The notes beneath the pieces are model-generated. The model saw only the letters and a list, made by a program, of their open reading frames with translations, searched no databases and was not told the origin of the DNA. DNA of 64,000 nucleotides from Membranihabitans marinus (GTDB taxonomy: Bacteria; Bacteroidota; Bacteroidia; Chitinophagales; Saprospiraceae), in NCBI RefSeq assembly GCF_021729155.1, contig NZ_JAJQYA010000008.1, positions 62,001-126,000 on the forward strand, written 5' to 3'. Made by a program: the position numbers and the translations under genes. This document shows, piece after piece, positions 46,664 to 55,885 of this stretch. Position 1 is the stretch's first letter, and every line of letters starts with the position of its first letter.

Positions 46664-47494
46664 TTAAGATTTATTTTTATATGCATTTATTATTTCCTGT
46701 AAAAAAACTTTTTGATCTTTCGCCCAATGCCGATTGGAGAAAATCTCAACCTCATTGTATCCGTTGAATCCAGCTTTTTCCACCCATGATCTAATCAAAG
46801 GCACATCGATACAGCCTTCTCCCATCAATCCGCGATCGTTGAGCATGTCGTCCAATGGAAATTTCCAATCACAAATGTGAAAAGCAAACAAATGACCATT
46901 GTCTCCGCATCTTTGAATTTCCTGTTCCAACCTGGGATCCCACCACAAATGAAAAACATCTACGGCTACACCGACCAAAGAGTGTCCGATGGCTTCAGCC
47001 ATATCGTTGGCCTGAGTCATGGTATTGACTCCAGACCGAGTATCTGCATACATGGGATGCAAAGGCTCTATAGCTAGGCGAATATTATGTTGTTCGGCAT
47101 AGGGCAAAACTGCTTCTATACCAGCTTGAATCTGATCTCTGGAAGCAGCCAGCGGAATATTGGGATTGGCTCCACAAACCAATACGATAAGTGGTGCTCC
47201 CAAGGCCGCGGCCTCATCTATGGCTCTCTTGTTGTCATCGATGGCTTCCTGTCTTTGAGCTGCAGTATCTGCAGGAAAGAATCCTCCGCGACATAGGGAA
47301 ACGACGTCCAATCCATTGGAACGGATTCGATCTCCAGTAGCCGTAATATCTCTACCTTCTAATGTATTTCTCCATACGGTAATACCTCCTACACCAGCAG
47401 CCGAAAATTCGTCAATAGATTGTTCGATTTCCCAAGGCTTCGTCGTAATGGTATGCACGCACAACTTCGAAGTATCTGTTAATTTATTTATCAT
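46664..47494 (-). CDS. Cytoplasmic sugar isomerase/epimerase-like TIM barrel
   Basis: A 276-residue xylose-isomerase-like TIM barrel with no signal peptide. The four metal ligands expected for the superfamily are clear: Glu in RLAIEPLHPMYAD (about 142), Asp in GVAVDVFHLWWD (about 178), His in FAFHICDWK (about 205) and Glu in NEVEIFSNRHW (about 246). It is fused into the catabolic operon, 15 bp before Gfo/Idh and 7 bp after GH88. Epimerisation or isomerisation of the released sugar is the likely role. It is clearly distinct from the two exported TIM barrels of this window. Confidence 0.85.
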   Translation of the reverse strand: MINKLTDTSKLCVHTITTKPWEIEQSIDEFSAAGVGGITVWRNTLEGRDITATGDRIRSNGLDVVSLCRGGFFPADTAAQRQEAIDDNKRAIDEAAALGAPLIVLVCGANPNIPLAASRDQIQAGIEAVLPYAEQHNIRLAIEPLHPMYADTRSGVNTMTQANDMAEAIGHSLVGVAVDVFHLWWDPRLEQEIQRCGDNGHLFAFHICDWKFPLDDMLNDRGLMGEGCIDVPLIRSWVEKAGFNGYNEVEIFSNRHWAKDQKVFLQEIINAYKNKS

Positions 47495-47501
47495 TAATCT
47501 A

Positions 47502-48878
47502 CTATTTTACACTGCTGAAAAAAGTATAATAAGGCTTACTATCTATCAATCTTGATACATATAACGCTACCTCTCGAGCGTGATAATCACCCCACATACT
47601 GGCTTCTCCATAAGGAATTTTCGCACCTGGATAGACATAATCCCATCCATTGGGTCGGTGATAAATAGAGTGTAAAATAAGACCTTGATGATTGGGATCT
47701 GTACTCAAATACGGCTCTGTAAACAAAGTATCCAATATGGTCAAACCTGCCTGCCAGTATTTGTTTGCACTTTCTGGATCTGATGAAAGCAAATATTTAC
47801 CCAATCTCAAAAACCCTTGAGCAGATATCGCTGCTGCGGAACTATCCACAGGCTCAAAATCATTGAATGGATCAGCTGGTCGGTTGAGGTAATCACCCAA
47901 CTTATGCAAGTCCGGTGCTCCAGTATCCCAATAAGGTATACCGTCGGTTGGCGTATGCGCTATATAAAAATCACAGGTTGCTTTGGCCGCCTTTAAGAAG
48001 GTTTCTTTAATGGATTCCTTTCCACCCAACTCAGCTAAACTCTCTTCAGACAAGGTATCCAAATATTCTAATTGTTCACCAAAACCAGCGATCGCCCATG
48101 CCAAACCTCTCGTCCATGTTGTAAATCCAGTATATCCCTGTTGCGAATTGGGACATCTAAATCGACCATCATTGGTATTGAATACTGACTCATGAGCAGT
48201 ACGTCCCCAAATATCGTAATCGTCTCTACCTTCACCATAATATACGGAATACTTGGCCGTGGCTTCTGAATGCAAAATCGCTCGCTTCAACAGACTCGTT
48301 CTACTATCGTTTTCGCCCATCAATGCAAACCCAAGCTCATGACTGACCAATAGCGCACGTACGGTTCTGATGGTATCTACAAAAAGCGAATGCGGTCCGT
48401 TAAATGAATACATATATCCTCCATCGGGAATGTCAGTCCAGCGATGAGCTTGAACTGCACCGGTCAACTTCAATGCCAATTCATAAAAGTTTTGCTCCCA
48501 TTGATTGTGAGGGATGCGACCTTCCTTCATCAGACGCAACAAATTACCGTATGTACTCACATTATTGAAACCGTGATCGTGAACACCAAAATGCCCTACA
48601 TGTTCGGCCATTTTATCAACGGTAGACTCTCGTCCAAATTCGAGGAATTCCTCATTACCCGTTTGATCAAATTGAAGTATGGCGGATCCAAATTCGAAGC
48701 CCTGAGTCCATTCTGTCCACCCTCTGGTCGTGTATTTTCCATTGGCAGTAAAAACAGGAGACCCTTGGTTGTGGTCGTATTCCTTTTGAATCAATTGGAT
48801 TTTTTGTCCTGACAAATCCCAAAACAGATCTAATTTTTGACTCAGATCATTAATCGTCAATTCCTCTCTTATTCGCAT
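47502..48878 (-). CDS. GH88 unsaturated glucuronyl hydrolase
   Basis: A 458-residue (alpha/alpha)6-barrel enzyme. Family marks are HFGVHDHGFNNVSTYG with Asp101 (the equivalent of the catalytic Asp of characterised unsaturated glucuronyl hydrolases), GPHSLFVDTIRT with Asp168, and TTWTRGLAWAIAGFGEQLEY. GH88 enzymes hydrate the 4,5-double bond left on the non-reducing uronate by polysaccharide lyases, and release a 5-keto-4-deoxyuronate. No signal peptide is present, so it acts in the cytoplasm on imported unsaturated disaccharides. It heads the run of TIM barrel, Gfo/Idh, SDR and MFS genes. It is the strongest evidence here that the polymer contains uronic acid cleaved by a lyase. Confidence 0.87.
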   Translation of the reverse strand: MRIREELTINDLSQKLDLFWDLSGQKIQLIQKEYDHNQGSPVFTANGKYTTRGWTEWTQGFEFGSAILQFDQTGNEEFLEFGRESTVDKMAEHVGHFGVHDHGFNNVSTYGNLLRLMKEGRIPHNQWEQNFYELALKLTGAVQAHRWTDIPDGGYMYSFNGPHSLFVDTIRTVRALLVSHELGFALMGENDSRTSLLKRAILHSEATAKYSVYYGEGRDDYDIWGRTAHESVFNTNDGRFRCPNSQQGYTGFTTWTRGLAWAIAGFGEQLEYLDTLSEESLAELGGKESIKETFLKAAKATCDFYIAHTPTDGIPYWDTGAPDLHKLGDYLNRPADPFNDFEPVDSSAAAISAQGFLRLGKYLLSSDPESANKYWQAGLTILDTLFTEPYLSTDPNHQGLILHSIYHRPNGWDYVYPGAKIPYGEASMWGDYHAREVALYVSRLIDSKPYYTFFSSVK

Positions 48879-48947
48879 TATTTGTATTGTTTAAATTCGA
48901 TAACCAAAAATATTATTTTATTTCATTATAAACGGGTACTTTTCATG

Positions 48948-49877
48948 TCAATGATGGTACTTATCGCGCATTCTATTCCTAAAACTAGTTGGTGAAAATC
49001 CCGTTTTCTTCTTAAATATTCGACTGAAGTAGGATGGGTCTTCAAAACTCAATTCAAAAGCGACCTCCTTACTTGTTTTCTCTGTAAATATCAGCAATCT
49101 CTTGGCTTCTAAAACGATGCGGTGCAACACCAATTCACTGGCATTGAGTCCTGTCAATTTTTTGCAACATCGATTGAGATGACCGGGAGTAATATTTAAC
49201 AATTGACTGTATTCCTGAACCTGATGCATGGTTCTGAAATGCTGATCCACCTTGTTCTTAAACTTCTCAACCAGCTTCAAAACACTGCCTTCCGGTTGAC
49301 TATCGTCCAAGCGCAATAGTGAATAATAGTGCTTGCATTTATTTAGAATAATCATTATATAAGACCGAACTATATCCCTGGCGTAATCTCCCATTTCGTG
49401 TTGGTCGACTTCTATCCCTTCAACCAATTGCAAAATTCTGCGATACTCCTCGATATCGAGTTGCAAAATTTGATTGCCTTGCACGGGATTAAAAAAATCT
49501 AAGGAATTCAATCCAACTGGTAAATATTGATCATTTTCTAATAAAAAAGAACCCGTAAAGGCTAGTACAAAACCTTGATTTTCTGCCTTTCCAGCAATCC
49601 GATGAACCTGGCCAGGTGATATAAAATGAATACTGCGCTCCTTAATTTCATAAGACTGAAAATCGATTTCATGAACCCCACCTCCTTTGGTAAAAAAACA
49701 TACTTCATAAAATTTATGTCTATGAGGCACTGAAGTTTCTCCAGGCATAGAGGTCAACTTCTTATTGTAAGCATATTCACCTTTTAAATGATACAACTTA
49801 AAATCAAAACCTTGACTTCTGTCTTCGGGAAGGTGATGAACTGGGATTATTTTCTTTTTATTTTCTCCGGATTTCAT
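48948..49877 (-). CDS. AraC-family transcriptional regulator
   Basis: A 309-residue regulator with an N-terminal cupin-type sensor (PHRHKFYEVCFFTKGGGVHE, about 47-66, then FISPGQVHRI) and a C-terminal AraC HTH pair ending KEVAFELSFEDPSYFSRIFKKK and SPTSFRNRM. It lies 69 bp upstream of the GH88 gene and 41 bp after the enolase-superfamily gene, all in one direction. It is likely to control the catabolic operon it sits in, probably in response to a sugar or keto-acid. The other AraC gene (5332-6165) has the same two-domain plan but low similarity in the sensor. Confidence 0.88.
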   Translation of the reverse strand: MKSGENKKKIIPVHHLPEDRSQGFDFKLYHLKGEYAYNKKLTSMPGETSVPHRHKFYEVCFFTKGGGVHEIDFQSYEIKERSIHFISPGQVHRIAGKAENQGFVLAFTGSFLLENDQYLPVGLNSLDFFNPVQGNQILQLDIEEYRRILQLVEGIEVDQHEMGDYARDIVRSYIMIILNKCKHYYSLLRLDDSQPEGSVLKLVEKFKNKVDQHFRTMHQVQEYSQLLNITPGHLNRCCKKLTGLNASELVLHRIVLEAKRLLIFTEKTSKEVAFELSFEDPSYFSRIFKKKTGFSPTSFRNRMRDKYHH

Positions 49878-49918
49878 TTTCTCAATTCCATTGTTTCACC
49901 GCTAAAAAAATTTCTCGT

Positions 49919-51295
49919 TTACATATCTGCAAACATGGCTTCATAATGAGGTATAGGTGAAAAAATACCACCACTCTTTTCAAAAAATTCTGATTTTGTC
50001 GGAAAGACTCCATCCACAGGTTTTACCCAACTCGCATTGGGCATAGGGTGATAGGTCATCAATTTATCCCAATGTTTATAATATTGATGCCCATTGGCCT
50101 CTTGCAATCCGACCGATATATCGGGAAATGATGAGAGTCGAGCTGCTACATTTTTATTCCATTCAATCAATATCGGATTAACGGTTAAATCAGCACAAAA
50201 GCAGGGTATATCTTTTTCAAAAGCCAACTGGGTAATTTTCATAGTCATACTCAGTGTCTTGGCTATGGCTTTTACGGCAAATGCAGTATAACCCAATTCG
50301 ATTCGATGTGCAGCATCTTCTACGGTGTGGGCACTTTCATCAGCTGCCACTCGTATCCCTATGTCACCTACATATTCCTGATTGGACTCGGGAAAGGGTT
50401 CTTCGATGACTGCGAGTTGATCAAAAGCACCTATTTTCTTGGCGTGATCTACAAATCTGAGCAAGGTTTCTTTTTTATGATATCGTCCATTGGCATCAAA
50501 GTAGTACGGGATCTTCCCATCTGCAGTATGAGGAGTCTCGATATGGCCTATGGTTTGGTGTACTGCGGTCAAAAATGCTTTATCTTTTTCTAGCATTTCC
50601 CGCTGGCTTCCCGGTGCCCCGGTTTTTAATTTCATTATAAAATATCCCTCTGCAGCAGCTTCAGCCAACTTTGAAGCCGGCGTACCTACGGGAAAAGAAG
50701 GGATACTGGCCACACCAGCCTGACGATATCCCAACCCTGGTCTATAGGCCTTGGGAATCATATCATCAAATGTCGTTATGCCATTTTCAGCTGCATAAAG
50801 CAACCACGCCGCGTTGTCCACAGCTACCAAAGCGTTGAGTGCAAAGGTTTTTCTCAAATCTGAATTTTGCGTTATCGTCTGAGCATAGGCATAAACTTCG
50901 GGAAACATTTCATCCAATAAATCTACAGGATTGTAAAACGAACGTCCTTTTAGTTGTTGCAAGGCCCATTCCGTCACAGCATACATCAGTGCATTGCCAC
51001 CTGCTTCAGAGTGAGCCTCAGCCACACTGGCATCGGACCACAAAACACCTTGAGTGCCAATACCTACTTTTTTAATTCCACTTTCACTCTTAAGGCAGGC
51101 TATAGACTGCCAACTATCGGTAATTGCCCCCCCTTTAAATCGGTATGGATTCAGTGATTCTCTTTCAAAATTAGAACCTACAGCAACAATGGTAATTTTT
51201 TTCGTAGGAGTATTTGAAAATTTTAAAATATCTAGAGGCCATGCAGATGCGGCAGATGCGGCCGTTGACAATCGAATAAAATCTCTCCTCTCCAT
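49919..51295 (-). CDS. Tat-exported enolase-superfamily (MLE subgroup) enzyme
   Basis: A 458-residue enzyme. I chose the Met at 51295 because it gives a Tat signal (MERRDFIRLSTAASAASA); the frame stays open upstream to 51379 without signal features. The barrel carries enolase-superfamily ligands and bases: KLKTG (KxK pair) on strand 2, YYFDANGRY on strand 3, VIEEPFPES on strand 4, RVAADESAH on strand 5 and a further Lys in AVKAIAKT on strand 6. The Lys on both sides fits the muconate-lactonising/epimerase type rather than mandelate-racemase dehydratases. Export of such an enzyme is uncommon. The substrate is probably a sugar acid or glycoside intermediate, but this is not shown. Confidence 0.8.
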   Translation of the reverse strand: MERRDFIRLSTAASAASAWPLDILKFSNTPTKKITIVAVGSNFERESLNPYRFKGGAITDSWQSIACLKSESGIKKVGIGTQGVLWSDASVAEAHSEAGGNALMYAVTEWALQQLKGRSFYNPVDLLDEMFPEVYAYAQTITQNSDLRKTFALNALVAVDNAAWLLYAAENGITTFDDMIPKAYRPGLGYRQAGVASIPSFPVGTPASKLAEAAAEGYFIMKLKTGAPGSQREMLEKDKAFLTAVHQTIGHIETPHTADGKIPYYFDANGRYHKKETLLRFVDHAKKIGAFDQLAVIEEPFPESNQEYVGDIGIRVAADESAHTVEDAAHRIELGYTAFAVKAIAKTLSMTMKITQLAFEKDIPCFCADLTVNPILIEWNKNVAARLSSFPDISVGLQEANGHQYYKHWDKLMTYHPMPNASWVKPVDGVFPTKSEFFEKSGGIFSPIPHYEAMFADM

Positions 51296-51363
51296 ATTTG
51301 TTATTTTACGAATTAAAAAATCACTCCTCCTAACCCTATATTTCCCTCTAAAAATGCATATAA

Positions 51364-52335
51364 CTATACCGACGCCCACAGTTCACGTGCTCTATCCAAA
51401 TCTCTTTGCATGGCACTGTATACTTTATGTGGTGGAATATCTATTTTAAAAGCACCGTGATTGGCACCTCCCAATTCATATTCAAAATGCATAGACATGG
51501 GCACATTGATATTATTGGCTTTCAACCATTTGAAATAGGATGCAAAATCGACCATACCCTCGCCAAAGGGTGTATTAATGGCTCTCCACTTATTATTGAC
51601 TTGTCCCCATTTAAAATCTTTCAACACTAAAGTATCAATCTTGGGCGCTATCAGTCTCAATCCATTTTCCCAAGACAATCCCCCTTCTACTACAGCATGG
51701 CGAATATCGTATTGAACGCTATAATGGTCGTTTTTCACTTTGTCAAGAATATCGTATAATTCCCAAATCGAAGCCCCCATTCTAGTACCGGCATGATTTT
51801 GGTAACACCCCACCAAATCGTATTTGGCATTTAACTTTGACAACTTTACAGCCTGTTTCTGATAATATTTAATATCTTCTGGGATAGTAGAATCTTTTCG
51901 GTAACTGAAATAACCTGTTCGATAATACTTTAATTCCAATTCAGAGGCTGCTTGCAAAATTGCTTCTGTATGATCCTCATCCACATTTTCTATTCTCGTA
52001 GTCATCATGGTAGACAAGAGTCCAGCTGAACGAATGGCTTTAACGGCTTTTGGCAAATCTCGCCCTACATTCTCGGGCAAGACATGTCCTTTGGGCCGCA
52101 CCGTCAGATCAATGCCATCAAAGCCTAAGGCCTTGGCTTGACCAGCCATATTTTCATAATTTAAAAATTGCAAGTGCTTTGAAAACACGTGAACCTCAAT
52201 ACCATTGTTTGACTGATTCTTCGATCCAATATTGCCCATGACATTCACCATTGGCAACATAGCTCCTACCACTGCTGTATTTTTTAGAAATTGTCTTCTA
52301 GGATAACCATATATTTTTGGAATCTTATTTGCCAT
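51364..52335 (-). CDS. Tat-exported sugar-isomerase-like TIM barrel
   Basis: A 323-residue protein with a twin-arginine signal (YPRRQFLKNTAVVGAML), so folded before export, possibly with its metal. The barrel matches the xylose-isomerase-like superfamily: LGFDGIDLTVRPKGHV, VGCYQNHAG near residue 170, SVQYDIRHAVVEGG near 215, LVLKDFKW near 245 and SMHFEYELGGANHG near 290 (candidate Glu, His and Asp ligands). It begins 4 bp after the DUF6797/cytochrome c gene, so the two are almost certainly co-expressed. That pairing suggests a periplasmic oxidised-sugar intermediate, such as a 3-keto sugar, is the substrate (inference). Confidence 0.8.
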   Translation of the reverse strand: MANKIPKIYGYPRRQFLKNTAVVGAMLPMVNVMGNIGSKNQSNNGIEVHVFSKHLQFLNYENMAGQAKALGFDGIDLTVRPKGHVLPENVGRDLPKAVKAIRSAGLLSTMMTTRIENVDEDHTEAILQAASELELKYYRTGYFSYRKDSTIPEDIKYYQKQAVKLSKLNAKYDLVGCYQNHAGTRMGASIWELYDILDKVKNDHYSVQYDIRHAVVEGGLSWENGLRLIAPKIDTLVLKDFKWGQVNNKWRAINTPFGEGMVDFASYFKWLKANNINVPMSMHFEYELGGANHGAFKIDIPPHKVYSAMQRDLDRARELWASV

Positions 52336-52339
52336 GACT

Positions 52340-55135
52340 CTAATGTTTTGAAAGTGATTGAATATACAAGGTCAACGATTCGATATCTGTATCTGAAAGA
52401 ATTCCTACAAATGAAGGCATCTCTGAATCATACCCTTCCACGACCTCCAAATCAGGTGTAAGGATAGAAGATCGGATATATTCAGCATCTGCCTTTCTAC
52501 TGCTCCCATCATTGAAAGTTCGAGTACTTCCAAATAGATCTTGGAAAGGAGGACCATACATTCCCTTAGTCACTGTTCCCGATGAGTGGCAGCCAATACA
52601 AGCCATATTTTTAAAGATTGCCTCACCTTTGGCAATAGATGGTTTTTCCTCTGATTTAGACTCAATATCCAATTGACTGATATCTATATTAAGATCACCT
52701 ATTTCCACATCTCCAAAACCCAATTCCTCCAAGGCCAATGGCTCCAAATCATTGACGGTCAACCAAAATTCATCTTCAATCGCCTGACCATTGGACGTCA
52801 ATCGATAATCGATTTCCATTTGCATTACCTCATTCATATTGGGAACAACCAAAAGAACAGACTTGCCATCTTCCGACAAATGAGAGGCCAACACAGGAAT
52901 CACATCCTGACCAGGGCTACCATCCATTTTAAAATAACCTGATCCATATTCTTCAGTTCGATCATAATTCCATCTTTTCACTATAAAATTACCGGGATTT
53001 TCTGCCATTTCTTCGTCCAATTCATTTTCGAATTGCAATATAACCCCTTGCTGACCAGCTTTAAAACCTTCTGGCAAATAGAACTCAGCTCCAGTGTATC
53101 GCAATCTCAACATAGCACTCACCACCTTGGATTTTGATCCCCATAGGTTAAACCCAGCTACATACAACTGACCATCCACGGGATTCATCACCCCTTTGTT
53201 GGTCGGTGCAGGATAATACCCTGGCAAATAAGAGATCCCTCCCTGTACATCATTCGAGGTACTGTCCAACAAGACCCTAAACAATCCGGGTCTACCAAAT
53301 GACAAGTGGATTAAATCATCTTGAAGAGGGCCCATTTTATCGCCTGTGATCCATACCTGCCCCAATCCCGATTGATCTACATTGTGTGGCACCCACAACA
53401 ATGGTTTGGTGATGGCTGGAGTATCCAATCTATGCGTAGTCGATGGCACACCATAATAATCTCCTTCATTGATCAACATTATAGGGGAGGAAGGCACGTA
53501 ATTACCTTGTTGATCCGAAGCGGTCAAATATCCTGTCTTGGGATTCATCCCCAAATAAGGCCCTCTAAATCCGCTGGCATATTGAGTAACCGTCTTGCCA
53601 TCAGATGAAATCTTGAGCACGGTTCCATCTTGATTCGAGCCCACTCTAAATCCTTTTGTGGCTAGGGGTGAAAATTTTGGCCCCGCATTTAAAGTTCCCC
53701 CTTTGGCTACAAAAATGCTGCCATCTGGAGCTAAAACCATATCGGCTGCCCACTCTCTCGATTCTATAGATTGCTCCATTAGGTTACAAAAGTTTTTATA
53801 ATAATCAGCCACTCCATCGCCATTCAAATCGTGCAATTGAATAATCCCATCTTTTCCAAATACGTGAATCATCTCATTTATTACAACCACACTCATCGGT
53901 TCATATAATCCAGATGCAAAACGCGTCCATTTTATCTCAGTCAAATCTCCATCCATGCCTTCAGCCAACCACACATCTCCAGAAAACGTTACCACAGCAG
54001 CACGACCATCTTCGAAGAAGTCTATATCGGCAGCTCTAAAGTTCCTCTTCCAAGGATTGGGCAAGGGCAAAATTATTTCGTCAGACACATAAGCCGCCGT
54101 ATCTGGTGACAATTTGCCTTTGGTATATACCGCTTCAGTCCAATATGGAGATCCGCCTTTATCAAAGACTGGTTTTTCCACTTTTATAGTATCCAAACTG
54201 GCTTCGAATGCAGGTAGGTTCGCTACATCTCCACTCCAAATGACAAGGGTCTGATTGGTCTTTTTATTTGTTTTTTCAAATTGAGCAGCGAGAAACCGTT
54301 GATCTTTATGTAAAAGTGAAATATCTGAACTACCATTGAGAATTGCAACTGCAGTAACGGTATCCTGTTCTGGTCCAGAGTACAAATACACACGACCTTC
54401 TTTCTCCTCAACATTACTCCCATCCAATACTTCAGCTAGATTAAGGAATAAATCTTGACTTTGATCCTCTATAGAAATAGTTCTCAAAAAGCCTACCTGA
54501 TTGCCAAAAGCATAACTACCAGGCATTTCTTCAATTTTGGCACCAGCTACCTCATAATTCATCATTACGCGATGGCCGTTTACATATACACCTTGCCAAG
54601 CGGCTTGGTCTGGAGGTATTGGTCCCCATTTAAATCCCCCCTCTCGCATATTGGGTTTCCGCGGATCTTCATGGGCAAAGGCTTTTGTCGTCCACCCAGG
54701 ATACATCCCGGTCGCCATCTGAGGTTGACCTTTGACCAAAGGTATTCGATTCTTTTTATTAAAAAAGTCTTCATAGGAAACATGTGCCATCCCTAGCAAG
54801 TCCAAAAACTCACCGGTCCACGCCACCGACCATCTGAGCAAATCTGTATCAAACGAAGCATAAGCCTCATTGCCCAGCTGTACAGTTAATCCTCTTACCA
54901 CGGCATTGTCACCGGGATATCTCTCCCCCAATTCTCTCAAATCGATAGATGCAGTAATAAAAGGAAAATCGCTCTCTACAAAGGGAGCTAATTGTAGAGA
55001 ATCAAAATGATTCTCTACGATAACATCATGAACTTCTTGTTTACAAGACGTCATCGTGAAGATGAAACTAAGTCCCAAACAAATACTAAGAAAAAATTTA
55101 GAAAGGCGATGACTCATTGATGATTTTTGATTCAT
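52340..55135 (-). CDS. DUF6797 / dehydrogenase-like propeller / cytochrome c fusion lipoprotein
   Basis: A 931-residue protein from the Met at 55135, chosen because it yields a lipoprotein signal with TMTSC near residue 32; a longer start at 55177 adds 14 residues without signal character. Domains in order: DUF6797-like (about 45-330, with ASFDTDLLRWSVAWTGEFLD and FKWGPIPPDQAAW), a PQQ-dehydrogenase-like beta-propeller (about 350-690), an Ig-like link, and a C-terminal class I cytochrome c with CIGCH at about residues 846-850 and Met in SEMPSF. This resembles the product of 6172-8121 plus an extra N-terminal domain. It is probably an outer periplasmic sugar oxidation or electron-transfer protein; the electron acceptor is unknown. 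Confidence 0.8.
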   Translation of the reverse strand: MNQKSSMSHRLSKFFLSICLGLSFIFTMTSCKQEVHDVIVENHFDSLQLAPFVESDFPFITASIDLRELGERYPGDNAVVRGLTVQLGNEAYASFDTDLLRWSVAWTGEFLDLLGMAHVSYEDFFNKKNRIPLVKGQPQMATGMYPGWTTKAFAHEDPRKPNMREGGFKWGPIPPDQAAWQGVYVNGHRVMMNYEVAGAKIEEMPGSYAFGNQVGFLRTISIEDQSQDLFLNLAEVLDGSNVEEKEGRVYLYSGPEQDTVTAVAILNGSSDISLLHKDQRFLAAQFEKTNKKTNQTLVIWSGDVANLPAFEASLDTIKVEKPVFDKGGSPYWTEAVYTKGKLSPDTAAYVSDEIILPLPNPWKRNFRAADIDFFEDGRAAVVTFSGDVWLAEGMDGDLTEIKWTRFASGLYEPMSVVVINEMIHVFGKDGIIQLHDLNGDGVADYYKNFCNLMEQSIESREWAADMVLAPDGSIFVAKGGTLNAGPKFSPLATKGFRVGSNQDGTVLKISSDGKTVTQYASGFRGPYLGMNPKTGYLTASDQQGNYVPSSPIMLINEGDYYGVPSTTHRLDTPAITKPLLWVPHNVDQSGLGQVWITGDKMGPLQDDLIHLSFGRPGLFRVLLDSTSNDVQGGISYLPGYYPAPTNKGVMNPVDGQLYVAGFNLWGSKSKVVSAMLRLRYTGAEFYLPEGFKAGQQGVILQFENELDEEMAENPGNFIVKRWNYDRTEEYGSGYFKMDGSPGQDVIPVLASHLSEDGKSVLLVVPNMNEVMQMEIDYRLTSNGQAIEDEFWLTVNDLEPLALEELGFGDVEIGDLNIDISQLDIESKSEEKPSIAKGEAIFKNMACIGCHSSGTVTKGMYGPPFQDLFGSTRTFNDGSSRKADAEYIRSSILTPDLEVVEGYDSEMPSFVGILSDTDIESLTLYIQSLSKH

Positions 55136-55177
55136 ATTACAATTAACTAATGATTTTGAGGTAAATTTTAAACACAT

Positions 55178-55885
55178 TAACGACGGAGAAACAAGTATTT
55201 ATACATCTTCCCATTCAACTTCAATATTCACTCCTAAATTATGAAAATGAAATATTTGACTATTAAAATATACTTAGAACCCCTAGTCACCAAAAATATT
55301 ATTTGCCAACTATAAAAAAAAGTACAATTCCTGTTATTTATGGTACATTTCAAACATAGCACAATTCCATAAATTTAGCAACATCCCAATATAGCAAGTA
55401 TTCTTAGTTTAATATATGAAATGTATGGTATTTCTTAAACATAGCCAGATTGTGTCAAATAACGAGAATGCAAGCGATTATCAACATCTAATCCAGCCTT
55501 GACCACAGGATATTTAACTAGTAATCTATGGAATAGTCTCGCTCCACTTAGGAAGTAATCCCTTTGTAAAAAGGTCCTATTACCAAATGCGTTTACAATG
55601 ACGGATAAGATTGCTAATGACTGAACGAAATACTAATTGCTAATCTAATAATGAAGTTGCTCTTTGAGCAACTACATTCAGTCGTGCTCTTCGCTCGTTC
55701 ATCCGCTGCGGCATGACTAGTATTTATGAAAACAGACGGTGTGGTTTTGATATTAAAAGATAAGAATATGTGTCAGGAATTCACCCGATTCTAATATGTC
55801 GCCCCTAGAGGACTTCTTTATAAAATATCTATCATAAATGCAATTGGTATATCACCTCTATAGACAATCCATTTCAGTACTACAA
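55178..55885. other. Intergenic region with hairpin element locus D
   Basis: These 708 bp between two minus-strand genes contain no plausible gene. The left 400 bp are AT-rich with nothing recognisable. From about 55580 the TACCAAATGCGTTTACAATG sequence and the following ACGGATAAGATTGC match the left ends of loci C and E. At 55655-55673 AGTTGCTC/TTT/GAGCAACT is the same small hairpin type as in loci B and C. Next to it, reading on the minus strand, GATGAACGAGCGAA is the family's spacer in reverse orientation. The element is degenerate and partly inverted. Confidence 0.55.
55655..55712. repeat. Degenerate hairpin unit, locus D
   Basis: The small hairpin AGTTGCTC/TTT/GAGCAACT (8-bp stem) is intact. 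The neighbouring spacer is on the opposite strand (GATGAACGAGCGAA, about 55690-55703 read on minus) and no 9+5+9 hairpin follows. This suggests rearrangement between units in opposite orientation. Confidence 0.5.
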
